Part shown: piece after piece, positions 16,827 through 25,121 of the stretch | How positions within the stretch are numbered: the first letter of the stretch is position 1 | Layout of the letters: the number at the start of each line of letters is the position of its first letter | NCBI GenBank assembly: GCA_965195225.1 | Contig: CBDAFL010000022.1 | Coordinates: 1 to 51,614, forward strand | DNA length: 51,614 nt | Origin: JAHIKV01 sp965195225 | Lineage (GTDB): Bacteria; Planctomycetota; Planctomycetia; Pirellulales; Thermoguttaceae | Reading direction: 5' to 3' | The notes under the pieces: generated by a model | The model's database searches: none | Told to the model about the DNA's origin: nothing | The model's input: only the letters and a program-made list of their open reading frames with translations | Translations under genes and position numbers: made by a program

Positions 16827-16875
16827 GTTTTAACTCTTTCGTAATTCCTGATGGGGTGTTATGGGGCCAAGGAGG

Positions 16876-18216
16876 TTACACCTTGGGAATCTCGAATCCC
16901 TCGCGTGGTTTGCGAGCGAACAGCGCCGCGGCTTGATCGTCGCCAACAATCTTTTCGGCCCGTGGATCCCACTTGATCATCCGGCCGAATCTCGCGGCAA
17001 TCGCTGCCAGGTGGCAGGTGTTCAGGGCGATGACGTGGCTGAAGACGTCGGAGACGGGCAACCCGCCCTCGCGGATGCAACGGTAGAAGTTGGTCTTGTG
17101 ACCCTCGAACGGCTTGCCTTTGTAGAGACGGACAAGATCCTCCGGGCCGAACTTGCCCTCGTCCCACTTCTCTTCGATCGGCTTGCCGGTGATTCTTTTG
17201 CGGTTGACGAACATCCGGCCCTTGGTTCCCTCGAAGAGGACGCCGTTTGTGCTGCGGCTGTCAATGGTCATCTCGATTCCATTGGCGAACTTGCACTTCA
17301 CGGCAAAATCGTTGGACGTGTTGTAGCAGTTGTCCACGGTCGGATAGCCGTCCTTGAAGGGGACGGGGTGCTTGGCGTCGGTCCCGTCGATTTCGATCGG
17401 TCCCATGCCCTGCTTGTCGTGCCCGATGGCCCAGGCGGCGATATCGACGTGATGGGCGCCCCAATCGGTGAACTTGCCGCCCCCGTACTCGTACCACCAG
17501 CGGAAGTTATTGTGGCAACGTTTTTCGATGTAATCGACCTTGGGCGTCTGGCCGAGCCAGAAGTCCCAGTCGAGTTCCTTCGGCGGCGCGACCTTCGGGA
17601 ACGGCCCGCCCGTCGGGCAACTGCCGATCCCGACGGTGATCTTCTTAATGTCGCCCAGAATCCCTTTTTGCACCATGTTGACGGCGCGGAGGAACAAATC
17701 GGCGGTGCTCCGTTGCTGTGTGCCGACGGTGAATATCTTGTCCGCATATTTATTGCAGGCGTTGCGAATCAACTGGTTCTCTTCAAGGGTAAGCGTCAGC
17801 GGCTTTTGGCAGAATACGTGCTTGCCGGCCTGGAGGGCCTCGATGGCGATCTTCACGTGCCAGTGGTCGGTCGTGGCAATGCTCACCACGTCGATGTCGT
17901 TGCGATCAAGGACTTTGCGGTAGTCGCCGTAGGCGTCGATTTTGCCCTTGCCGATTTTGGGGTCGTTCTTAGCGCGGTCGGCGCGTCGCGAGTCGACGTC
18001 GCAGACGGCCACGATGTCGCCGCGGTGGGCATGACTGCGGGCGTCGCCGGTGCCCATGATGCCCATGCCGATGCAGCCGATCTTCAGCCGATCGCCGGCC
18101 GAAGCATCGGCGAAGGCCTGCCGGCTCAAACCAAGATACGGGACCGCGCTGCCCACGGCCGCCATGCCGGCGCTGGTTTTCAGAAAATCGCGACGTGTGT
18201 GCGTGCTCCGGTTCAT
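16876..18216 (-). CDS. Tat-exported Gfo/Idh/MocA oxidoreductase (paralogue 2)
   Basis: A 446-residue protein, first gene of the pair. Its first 14 residues (MNRSTHTRRDFLKT) are identical to those of paralogue 1, and the DNA around both starts is nearly the same. After the signal comes LKIGCIGMGIMGTGDA (cofactor site) and QKPLTLT, where Gln replaces the Glu of the usual EKP. This is a mild oddity beside the conserved Lys. NFRWWYEYGGGKFTDWGAHH matches paralogue 1. The duplication looks old in the body but the leader is conserved. Substrate unknown. Confidence 0.88.
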   Translation of the reverse strand: MNRSTHTRRDFLKTSAGMAAVGSAVPYLGLSRQAFADASAGDRLKIGCIGMGIMGTGDARSHAHRGDIVAVCDVDSRRADRAKNDPKIGKGKIDAYGDYRKVLDRNDIDVVSIATTDHWHVKIAIEALQAGKHVFCQKPLTLTLEENQLIRNACNKYADKIFTVGTQQRSTADLFLRAVNMVQKGILGDIKKITVGIGSCPTGGPFPKVAPPKELDWDFWLGQTPKVDYIEKRCHNNFRWWYEYGGGKFTDWGAHHVDIAAWAIGHDKQGMGPIEIDGTDAKHPVPFKDGYPTVDNCYNTSNDFAVKCKFANGIEMTIDSRSTNGVLFEGTKGRMFVNRKRITGKPIEEKWDEGKFGPEDLVRLYKGKPFEGHKTNFYRCIREGGLPVSDVFSHVIALNTCHLAAIAARFGRMIKWDPRAEKIVGDDQAAALFARKPREGFEIPKV

Positions 18217-18415
18217 GGCTACTCCTTCGTGGCTTCTGGTGGGATGCGAACAAGATGGTATAAATGGGGAGGAGCCAACCTAAGGTCGGTCGGCCAATAC
18301 ATCACTACAGAATACCACTCCCCCAATCGGATTGCAACGTGCGGACAATCGCCGGTGGGCGGGGGTGGCAAGATGCCGCCATGCCGGCTAAACTCGCCGG
18401 CGGGAGACAGAAACC

Positions 18416-19957
18416 ATGCCGAAAAGACCCCGATCCATCATCGAATCCCGGCCATCGCGGACCAAGATCGTCGCCACGATCGGACCGGCTACCTCGTCTC
18501 AGGAGAAATTAGCGGCACTGCTTGGCGCGGGCGTGGACGTGTTCCGACTGAACATGGCCCACGGCGGACCGGCCGAGCAGGAAGCCCCGCTGGCCGCGAT
18601 TCGCGCGGCGGCCGAGTCGGTCGGTCGTCCGGCGGCAGTGCTGACCGATTTGGCCGGGCCAAAAATCCGCCTCGGAGAAATACCCGGCGGCCAATTGGTC
18701 TGCAACGCCGGCGATATGGTGCGATTCGTCCGCGGCGGAGAGATGGAAGAGCAGAGGAGAGAAGGGGGAGGAGAGAAGAGAGAAGATGACGTCGACGCCT
18801 CTCATCCCTCTTCACCCTTCACCGCGCTGACCACCACCTACGAACCGCTGCTGGACGAACTGGCCGTCGGCGACCGGATCATGCTGGCCGACGGCACCGT
18901 GAGCCTGACGGTCGAGGAAGTAGACACGGACGGCGCTACCTGCCGCGTCGTGCAGCCCGGCATGGTCCGCAGCAGGCAAGGCGTGAATCTGCCGGGCGTC
19001 AAACTCAGCGCAAAAGCCCTTGACGAAACCGACCGGCGCAACGCAGTTTGGGCGGCGAAAAATAATGTCGATTTCGTCGGACTCAGCTTCGTCCGCAAGG
19101 CCGAAGAGGTGCGGGAGTTGAAGGCGCTGTTGGCCGAGCATAATCCAGAAACGCAGGTCATCGCCAAGATCGAGAAGCCCGAGGCCCTGGAGCATCTCGA
19201 CGAGATCGTCGCGGCGGCCGACGGCGTGATGGTCGCGCGCGGCGACCTTGGCGTGGAAATCGACATCGCCCGGGTGGCAATGGCGCAGAAGGAGATCATC
19301 GCCGCCTGCAACCGGCGGCGGAAGCCGGTGATCGTCGCCACGCAGATGCTCGACAGCATGACGCACTCGCGGACCCCTACCCGCGCGGAAGTGGCCGACG
19401 TGAGCAACGCCATCCTCGACGGCGCCGACGCCTGCATGCTCTCCGGCGAGACGGCCGTCGGCGAGTATCCCCGCGAGGCGGTCGAGATGATGCACCGTAT
19501 CGCGATGGAGACCGAGCGGCAGCATGCGTTTGTTGCCGAGGGCTTATTCCCGAATGTATTTCCTCTTTCAAAGGAAGAGGGGGCAATTGCGCTGAACCCC
19601 ATCACCGAGACCACCGTCGCGGCGGCCGGACGGATCGCCGAGGAGCTTGGGGCTAAGGTCGTGGTGGTGGCCACGTCCAGCGGCGCCACGGCGCTGGCAA
19701 TGGCGAAGAACCGCCGCCGCGTATTCACCCTGGGCGTGAGCGACTCGCAGGCCACGTTGCGGCGGATGTGTCTTTACTGGGGCGTGATCCCCTTGGCCGG
19801 CGCCCCGACCAACGACAGCGCCGCCCTGTTGCGATACGTGGTCGATCTCGGCCGCGACGAAAAACTACTGACCACCGGCGACCGGATCGTGTTGATCGCC
19901 GGCACCGGTCTGGCCGTCACCCGGCACAACATGATCGTCGTGCATGAGGTGGAGTGA
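18416..19957 (+). CDS. pyk: pyruvate kinase with heptad-repeat insertion
   Basis: A 513-residue glycolytic enzyme converting phosphoenolpyruvate and ADP to pyruvate and ATP. Domain A starts at TKIVATIGPATSS. The active-site blocks are VIAKIEKPEAL, MVARGDLGVEI and TQMLDSMTHSRTPTRAEV. The C-terminal domain begins near ITETTVAAAGRIAEELG. The length exceeds the usual ~475 because ~27 residues (EMEEQRREGGG...SHPSSPF) sit in the B domain, encoded by a seven-base repeat tract (18754-18824). The frame is kept, so the enzyme may still work. GGGAG lies before the ATG. The insertion could loosen the B-domain lid. Confidence 0.92.
   Translation: MPKRPRSIIESRPSRTKIVATIGPATSSQEKLAALLGAGVDVFRLNMAHGGPAEQEAPLAAIRAAAESVGRPAAVLTDLAGPKIRLGEIPGGQLVCNAGDMVRFVRGGEMEEQRREGGGEKREDDVDASHPSSPFTALTTTYEPLLDELAVGDRIMLADGTVSLTVEEVDTDGATCRVVQPGMVRSRQGVNLPGVKLSAKALDETDRRNAVWAAKNNVDFVGLSFVRKAEEVRELKALLAEHNPETQVIAKIEKPEALEHLDEIVAAADGVMVARGDLGVEIDIARVAMAQKEIIAACNRRRKPVIVATQMLDSMTHSRTPTRAEVADVSNAILDGADACMLSGETAVGEYPREAVEMMHRIAMETERQHAFVAEGLFPNVFPLSKEEGAIALNPITETTVAAAGRIAEELGAKVVVVATSSGATALAMAKNRRRVFTLGVSDSQATLRRMCLYWGVIPLAGAPTNDSAALLRYVVDLGRDEKLLTTGDRIVLIAGTGLAVTRHNMIVVHEVE
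18754..18824. repeat. heptad repeat inside pyruvate kinase
   Basis: Units GAGGAGA-GAAGGGG-GAGGAGA-GAAGAGA-GAAGATG at 18754-18788. CTTCACC-CTTCACC at about 18810-18823 is the opposite-strand partner. The tract is translated in the pyk frame. Confidence 0.75.
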
Positions 19958-19981
19958 GGGGTGAGGGACGAGGGGCGAGGG
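19954..19981. repeat. heptad repeat at pyk stop codon
   Basis: GTGAGGG-GTGAGGG-ACGAGGG-GCGAGGG. The pyk TGA (19955-19957) lies in the first unit. Confidence 0.7.
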
Positions 19982-20012
19982 ACGGGAAATTGCCGCGAGC
20001 AACTCCCAAACG

Positions 20013-20034
20013 CCCCCGGACTGCGGTCCGGGGG
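20013..20034. other. hairpin after pyk
   Basis: CCCCCGGAC-TGCG-GTCCGGGGG, a 9-bp stem. The core GAC-TGCG-GTC recurs in the hairpin at 22815-22830 after argG. It has no T-run. It may still end or stabilise the pyk transcript. Confidence 0.5.
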
Positions 20035-20059
20035 GGATCGTGTGAACGGCACGCACCCC

Positions 20060-20099
20060 GGTTTTGATTGCCGATTTTCGGTCGGAAAAGCGGTTTTTG
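20060..20099 (-). repeat. 40-bp dispersed repeat, second copy
   Basis: The inverted copy of 5503-5542 (38 of 40). It lies in the 19958-20438 gene-free stretch. Confidence 0.75.
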
Positions 20100-20321
20100 C
20101 GCCCGCCATAGCCGGGTTGAATTGGCCCCGAAAACGCCGATTACAGGATCGAAAACCGATTTCGGCATTTTGCTGAAAGTGAGCGCACAATTGTGTGGCT
20201 CAGAATATCCCCAAGAACAATCCGGGGGACGCATCCGTAGCAAAGGACAAGTAGTTCCGCCCTTTTTTGACCTTTTGGCCTCTGACCGTTGGGAGTGACG
20301 TCCCCCCCCGATTTTCTTGTA

Positions 20322-20351
20322 TTGACTCGTTCGGGGTATATTGCGTATTTT
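20322..20351 (+). promoter_or_regulatory. putative promoter of the outer-membrane-like gene
   Basis: TTGACT (20322-20327), an 18-base spacer, TATTTT (20346-20351). The next gene begins ~88 bases later. Confidence 0.4.
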
Positions 20352-20438
20352 TCCACCTGTGAAGAGGGATTGTGGGGCGTTGAATCCGCGGCGCGAATGC
20401 GCTCGGCGGACTGATCGGCTTCAAGGATGAGGCTCGAA

Positions 20439-21341
20439 ATGACCAACGTACTATCAACGCTCGGCACGAGTCTTCGTCGTATCCTGCGGGCTTGCATCGT
20501 TGCCGGCGGTCTGGCGGGTTGCGTCGTTGCCGACCGGCCGGCTTGCGGACAAGGAATGCTCGAACGGCTGCGGCAGGATGTCCGCACCTCCGGCACGGAC
20601 CAGCCCGCGCCGCCGCCCGACCCCGAACCATCCTGCTATGAAGATCATTCCTACTCGAATTCCTGCTACAATTGCTGCGAAGACTGCGAAGAGGCGTTTA
20701 CCACCGGCGCGTTCTGTCTGGGGCTCGGCGTGGTGACCGCTCCGTTCTGGGCGCCGCACACGGCGTTGGGCGACGATTTTTCGATCAGCCGCACCTTCGC
20801 CCGATTTCCGTACGAGAACAACCCGGGCTACATGGTCTATTGCGGTGGTAAGCCCTGGTCGGCCCAGTTCTCGACCGACTACGCCACGGAGTTCAACGAT
20901 CTCGATTTCATCGGCGGCCGCCTGTTGCTCGAGACGACGTCACGCTGGGGCATCGACACGGAAATGCGGTATCTCCAGGAAACCCTTCCCCGTGGCAACC
21001 GCGACAGTCTCTGGCTGGGCGACTGCAATCTCACCTTCCGCTTCGCTCAGAACGAGAACATGCAATGGCGGACCGGCGTGGGTTTCAACTGGCTGGACGA
21101 CCCGCGGCAGACCGATTTCGGCTTCAACTTCACCTACGGGTTCGACTGGTTCCCGAGAAAGCCGTGGGTCGTTTCGGCCGGGATCGACTGGGGCAATCTG
21201 GGCCACACCGAGCTGTTTCACTTCCGCGGCACCGTCGGGGCGATGTTCAACCGCTTCGAGGTCTACACCGGATACGAATACTACGACTTCGACCATGTGC
21301 AGACCAACACCCTGATCGGCGGCGTACGGATTTGGTTCTAA
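20439..21341 (+). CDS. putative outer-membrane beta-barrel protein
   Basis: A 300-residue exported protein. The ATG at 20439 is preferred over one at 20427 because GGATGAGG then stands 6 bases ahead. The signal peptide runs to about LAGCVVADRPACG, where Cys may be a lipobox. The mature N-terminus is Pro-rich, then has a Cys-rich patch (SCYNCCEDCEE). The rest alternates aromatic and polar residues like strands of a small barrel (WSAQFSTDYATEF; FGFNFTYGFDWFPR; FEVYTGYEYYDFDH) and ends in Phe (GGVRIWF), as outer-membrane proteins often do. The function is unknown. Confidence 0.72.
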   Translation: MTNVLSTLGTSLRRILRACIVAGGLAGCVVADRPACGQGMLERLRQDVRTSGTDQPAPPPDPEPSCYEDHSYSNSCYNCCEDCEEAFTTGAFCLGLGVVTAPFWAPHTALGDDFSISRTFARFPYENNPGYMVYCGGKPWSAQFSTDYATEFNDLDFIGGRLLLETTSRWGIDTEMRYLQETLPRGNRDSLWLGDCNLTFRFAQNENMQWRTGVGFNWLDDPRQTDFGFNFTYGFDWFPRKPWVVSAGIDWGNLGHTELFHFRGTVGAMFNRFEVYTGYEYYDFDHVQTNTLIGGVRIWF

Positions 21342-21438
21342 TCGGCCCACAGATTTCGGGGCTGGACAACGCCGGGCGTAAAGCGCATCATGTTACGCTT
21401 GCGTTTCTTTGTTCGTGGCCACAATCCCACGTTGCGAA

Positions 21439-21457
21439 CAATAGCCCCCGGCTATTG
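21439..21457. other. hairpin upstream of argG
   Basis: CAATAGCC-CCC-GGCTATTG, an 8-bp perfect stem between the barrel gene and argG. It may be a transcript end. Confidence 0.4.
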
Positions 21458-21523
21458 TGATATTAGATTCCCGATCCTCAATAAACGAAAAGCATCCACC
21501 ATCAAACAACACGGAACCCTCCC

Positions 21524-22738
21524 ATGTCAAACTGCGTTCTTGCCTATTCCGGCGGATTGGACACCTCGGTCATTGTCGGCTGGCTGATGGACGAGGGGTA
21601 CGACGTGCATTGCGTGTACGTCGATCTCGGCCAGCCCTGCGAAGATCGCGAGGCGATCATGCAAAAAGCCCGCGACATTGGGGCCGCCTCGGCGCGGATC
21701 GTCGACGTGCAAGAAGAACTTTGCCGCGACTTCGCCTTTCCCGTCTTGCAATGGGACGCGAAGTACGAGGGCGTGTACCTGCTGGGCACGTCGATCGCCC
21801 GACCGCTGGTCTCGAAGGTCTGTCTGCAGGTTGCCCGCGAAGTGGGGGCCGACGTATTCGCCCACGGCGCCACCGGCAAGGGAAACGACCAGTGCCGCTT
21901 CCAGATCGCGGCCGAGGCGCTCGATCCGAAGGTGCGGATAATCGCCCCCTGGCGGATCGAGCGGTTTCGCCAGAAGTTTCCCGGCCGCACCGAGATGATC
22001 GAATACTGTCGGGAGAAGAAAATCCCGGTAGGCGTCTCGGTGGCCAAGCCGTACAGCATCGACCAGAACTGTCTGCACATCAGCTACGAGTCGGGCAAGC
22101 TGGAAGACCCGGCGCAAAACGGCTTCGATCTGGTCGAGTTCGGCATGGGCGTCACGCCGCAGCAGGCGCCGGACAAAGCGGAGAACGTGCGGATCGGCTT
22201 CGAGGCCGGAGTGCCGGTCAGTGTAGACGGGAAGCGACTGAACGCCTTCGAGGTGGTTTCCGTGCTAAACCAGATCGGCGGCCGCAACGGCGTCGGCCAG
22301 ATCGACATGGTCGAGAACCGGCTGGTGGGCATGAAGAGCCGCGGCGTGTACGAAGCGCCCGGCATGACGGTCCTCTACACGGCCCATCGTGTATTGGAGC
22401 AGTTGACGCTCGACCGCGACCTGATGCACCTGCGCGACCGGCTCTCGCCCGAGGTGGCCGAATTGGTCTACTACGGTTTCTGGTATCACGCGAAAATGGA
22501 CGCCCTGATGGCGTTTATCCGCCAGTCGCAGGAACCGGTCACGGGCGAGGTGAGCTTGAACCTATACAAAGGCAACATTCTTGTCGCCGGTCGCAGCAGC
22601 CCGAACAGTCTGTACGACGAGGGCATCGCCACGATGGAGGGCGGCGGCTCGTACGACCAGACCGACGCCGAGGGGTTCCTGCGCATCCAGGGTTTGCCCG
22701 GCCGTGTGCAGGCGCGAGTCTGGCCGCGGAAGTGGTGA
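21524..22738 (+). CDS. argG: argininosuccinate synthase
   Basis: A 404-residue enzyme of arginine biosynthesis that joins citrulline and aspartate using ATP. The PP-loop ATP site AYSGGLDTS (residues 7-15) is intact. GATGKGNDQ, the citrulline/aspartate-binding block, and EFGMGVTPQQA are present. The full length matches the bacterial family. It is a single gene. The stop codon is followed at once by a GA-rich heptad tract, and a hairpin stands in front. Confidence 0.95.
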   Translation: MSNCVLAYSGGLDTSVIVGWLMDEGYDVHCVYVDLGQPCEDREAIMQKARDIGAASARIVDVQEELCRDFAFPVLQWDAKYEGVYLLGTSIARPLVSKVCLQVAREVGADVFAHGATGKGNDQCRFQIAAEALDPKVRIIAPWRIERFRQKFPGRTEMIEYCREKKIPVGVSVAKPYSIDQNCLHISYESGKLEDPAQNGFDLVEFGMGVTPQQAPDKAENVRIGFEAGVPVSVDGKRLNAFEVVSVLNQIGGRNGVGQIDMVENRLVGMKSRGVYEAPGMTVLYTAHRVLEQLTLDRDLMHLRDRLSPEVAELVYYGFWYHAKMDALMAFIRQSQEPVTGEVSLNLYKGNILVAGRSSPNSLYDEGIATMEGGGSYDQTDAEGFLRIQGLPGRVQARVWPRKW

Positions 22739-22740
22739 GG

Positions 22741-22789
22741 GGAGAGAGGGAGAAGAGAGAGGAGAGAAGGGAGAAGAGAGAGGAGAGAA
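22741..22789. repeat. heptad repeat after argG
   Basis: After GGAGAGA, a 21-base block (GGGAGAA-GAGAGAG-GAGAGAA) is repeated perfectly twice at 22748-22789, beginning 2 bases after the argG stop. A hairpin GCCGAC-TGCG-GTCGGC follows at 22815-22830. Confidence 0.8.
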
Positions 22790-22888
22790 ACGCGCGTGTA
22801 TGTAAACAACGCCCGCCGACTGCGGTCGGCGCCAAGCGCTATGTTTAGAATGGCAAAGCTGCTATAATTCTCCGAGGAGGCTTAATGG

Positions 22889-23098
22889 ATGATCCGAAAC
22901 GTCCAGCGTTGGCGCGAGTTCGAGAACGCTTGGGTCGCCTCACAGAAGCCCGACTTCGCGGAGAACCTCCGCTTGGTCGAGGGGATGTATCAATTGGCCC
23001 GTACGCTGGGCAGGTTCACGGCAGAAGACGCCCTGGACGGGATCGAAAAAAACATTTGCCTGGCAGCCGTATTGCATCATGTTCAAAGAACTCCTTAA
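22889..23098 (+). CDS. small conserved protein, partner of a lost nucleotidyltransferase
   Basis: A 69-residue protein (MIRNVQRWREFENAWVASQK, then DALDGIEKNICLAAVLHHVQ). Such short acidic helical proteins recur in planctomycetes beside nucleotidyltransferase (MNT)-type genes. GAGGAGG lies ~8 bases upstream. An overlapping frame from 22885 is rejected. The following frame starts inside this gene at 23079 with an MNT-like N-terminus that soon decays. A toxin-antitoxin-like origin is inferred. Confidence 0.6.
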   Translation: MIRNVQRWREFENAWVASQKPDFAENLRLVEGMYQLARTLGRFTAEDALDGIEKNICLAAVLHHVQRTP

Positions 23099-23135
23099 GC
23101 GACTTGCCGTCGCCCTGGACGACGCGGTTATGCGC
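23079..23135 (+). pseudogene. nucleotidyltransferase N-terminal remnant
   Basis: MFKELLKRLAVALDDAV resembles the first helix of MNT-type nucleotidyltransferases (usually followed by a GGQAV segment). Here the similarity ends, and the frame runs into the next gene. It overlaps the small gene by 20 bases, as intact pairs often do. Confidence 0.45.
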
Positions 23136-23208
23136 TATTTTGAGCAAATATACGAAGCAGTAACGAAATCGTTCTGCCCACTACGCGCTACCTATCAACC
23201 ACAACACC

Positions 23209-24867
23209 ATGACCACCAAACGAGTATTGATCGTTGGCGGCGTGGCCGGGGGCGCTTCGTGCGCCGCAAGGCTCCGCCGCCTGGATGAACATGCCGAAAT
23301 CTTCATCTTCGAGCGCTCCGGAGATGTCTCCTTTGCCAATTGCGGTCTGCCGTATTATATCGGCGGCGCAATTGCCGACCGGGGGCAACTGCTGGTCTCC
23401 TCGTCCGAACGGTTCCGCGACCTGTTCAACGTCGAGGTCCGCACCCGGCACGAAGTAACGCGGATCGACCGCGACAGCAAAACCATCGAGGTGAAAAACC
23501 TTCAGACCGGCGCGGTGGCCAGCGAGTCGTACGACGTGCTGGTGTTGGCGCCCGGCGCCGCGCCGTTGCGTCCGCCCTTGCCGGGCATCGACATGCCCGG
23601 CGCGTTCATCCTCCGCAACCTCGACGACGTCGATCAAATCCACGCCTGGATCGACTATCGCAAGGTGGATCAGGCGGTGGTCGTGGGCGCCGGATTCATC
23701 GGCCTGGAAATGGCCGAAAATCTCAGCCGCCGAGGCGTCACCGTTACACTCCTGGAGATAGCCGATCAGGTTATGCCGCCGGTCGATCCCGAGATGGCCG
23801 CGCCGATCCAGCAGGAACTCGAGCGCCAGGGCGTCGATCTCCGGCTCGGCAACATCATGGTCGCGCTGGAGCCGGGGCCGAAAGACACGATCGGCGTGGT
23901 GGTCCAGCACGACGAACGGCTATCGGCCGAGTTGGTTGTGCTGGCCGTCGGCGTCAAGCCGGAGACGAACCTTGCCTGGCAGGCGGGTCTGGAGATCGGC
24001 TCGACCGGAGGTATCCGCGTCGACGACCGGATGCGGACCAGCGATCCGCACATCTTCGCGGTCGGCGACGCGGTCGAGGTCCGCGATTTCGTCACCGGCC
24101 AGCCGGCGCTCTTGCCGTTGGCCGGACCGGCCAACCGTCAGGGTCGGATCGCCGCCGACGCGATCTGCGGCCGGCAGTCGCGCTACCGAGGATCGCAGGG
24201 GACCGCCGTGGTTGGAGTATTCGATATAACGTTGGCCATGACCGGCGCGACCGAGAAATCGTTGCGAAAGGCCGGCATCCCATTCGAGAAGTCGTACACG
24301 CACTCCTTCCACCACGCCTCGTATTACCCCGGGGCCGAGCGGATATCGATGAAGCTGCTGTTTGATCCCGAAAAGGGCCGCCTGCTGGGCGCGCAAGCAG
24401 TCGGCAAGGCCGGCGTTGCAAAACGGATCGACGTAATCGCAATGGCGATCCAGAACGGGGCCACGGTGTTCGACCTCGAAGAGGCCGACCTCTGCTACGC
24501 CCCGCAGTACGGCTCGGCAAAAGACCCGGTGAACATGGCCGGCTTCGCGGCGGCCAACATTCTCCACAGCGACGTGCGGGTCGTCCACTGGTCGGAGTGG
24601 AGGCGGCGCGAGGCGGCCGACGACGCGCCGGTCACGCTCGACGTCCGTCCGGCGACGGACGTGGCCACTGCCTCGATTCCCGGCACGATCCGCATTCCGC
24701 TGGGCGAATTACGTTCCCGGCTCGACGAGCTACCCCGCGATCGTGAAATTTGGGTTCACTGCGGCTTCGGCCAAATGTCCTACTACGCCATCCGCTTGCT
24801 CACCCAGCACGGCTTCAACGTCCGCAACCTCTCCGGCGGGTTCACGTCGTACGAGATGGAGGAGTGA
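23209..24867 (+). CDS. CoA-disulfide reductase-like flavoprotein with rhodanese domain
   Basis: A 552-residue FAD/NAD(P)H disulfide oxidoreductase fused to a rhodanese. The FAD motif GGVAGGASCAA is at 10-20. The single active-site Cys45 in SFANCGLPYY is typical of CoA-disulfide and polysulfide reductases. The NAD(P) motif VVVGAGFIGLEMAE lies near 160. The dimerisation domain ends near 460. The rhodanese follows (~470-552), with catalytic Cys518 in VHCGFGQMS. Known relatives reduce CoA disulfide, persulfide or polysulfide and handle sulfane sulfur. It is probably cytoplasmic and transcribed alone. Confidence 0.9.
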   Translation: MTTKRVLIVGGVAGGASCAARLRRLDEHAEIFIFERSGDVSFANCGLPYYIGGAIADRGQLLVSSSERFRDLFNVEVRTRHEVTRIDRDSKTIEVKNLQTGAVASESYDVLVLAPGAAPLRPPLPGIDMPGAFILRNLDDVDQIHAWIDYRKVDQAVVVGAGFIGLEMAENLSRRGVTVTLLEIADQVMPPVDPEMAAPIQQELERQGVDLRLGNIMVALEPGPKDTIGVVVQHDERLSAELVVLAVGVKPETNLAWQAGLEIGSTGGIRVDDRMRTSDPHIFAVGDAVEVRDFVTGQPALLPLAGPANRQGRIAADAICGRQSRYRGSQGTAVVGVFDITLAMTGATEKSLRKAGIPFEKSYTHSFHHASYYPGAERISMKLLFDPEKGRLLGAQAVGKAGVAKRIDVIAMAIQNGATVFDLEEADLCYAPQYGSAKDPVNMAGFAAANILHSDVRVVHWSEWRRREAADDAPVTLDVRPATDVATASIPGTIRIPLGELRSRLDELPRDREIWVHCGFGQMSYYAIRLLTQHGFNVRNLSGGFTSYEMEE

Positions 24868-25121
24868 GGGGGACGATCGTCATCCGCGGCGCACCTTGTT
24901 GAAGTTGTCCGCCGAGTGGTTGTTTCCTGGGGGTACGGCCTGATATAATCTCCTGGCGGGGCCAGGGGGGGTGTCGCGGGGGCATTCTCCTGGTGTATCG
25001 CCAAGAACCGTCTGCTTGTTGATGGAAGGCCGCAACTTCGCGCATTTGTCTTCTTTGGCCAGTTTGGTAGACTAGGTAAACTAAATACACGCGTCTATCT
25101 CTTTCACGAAGGACTGAATCC

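Noticed and set aside
16861..18789. 642-codon open frame on the plus strand
   Set aside because: It runs antisense to two clear dehydrogenase genes. It is a by-product of high GC and codon bias.
21457..22848. 463-codon open frame overlapping argG
   Set aside because: Arg-rich shadow in another frame of argG with no family pattern.
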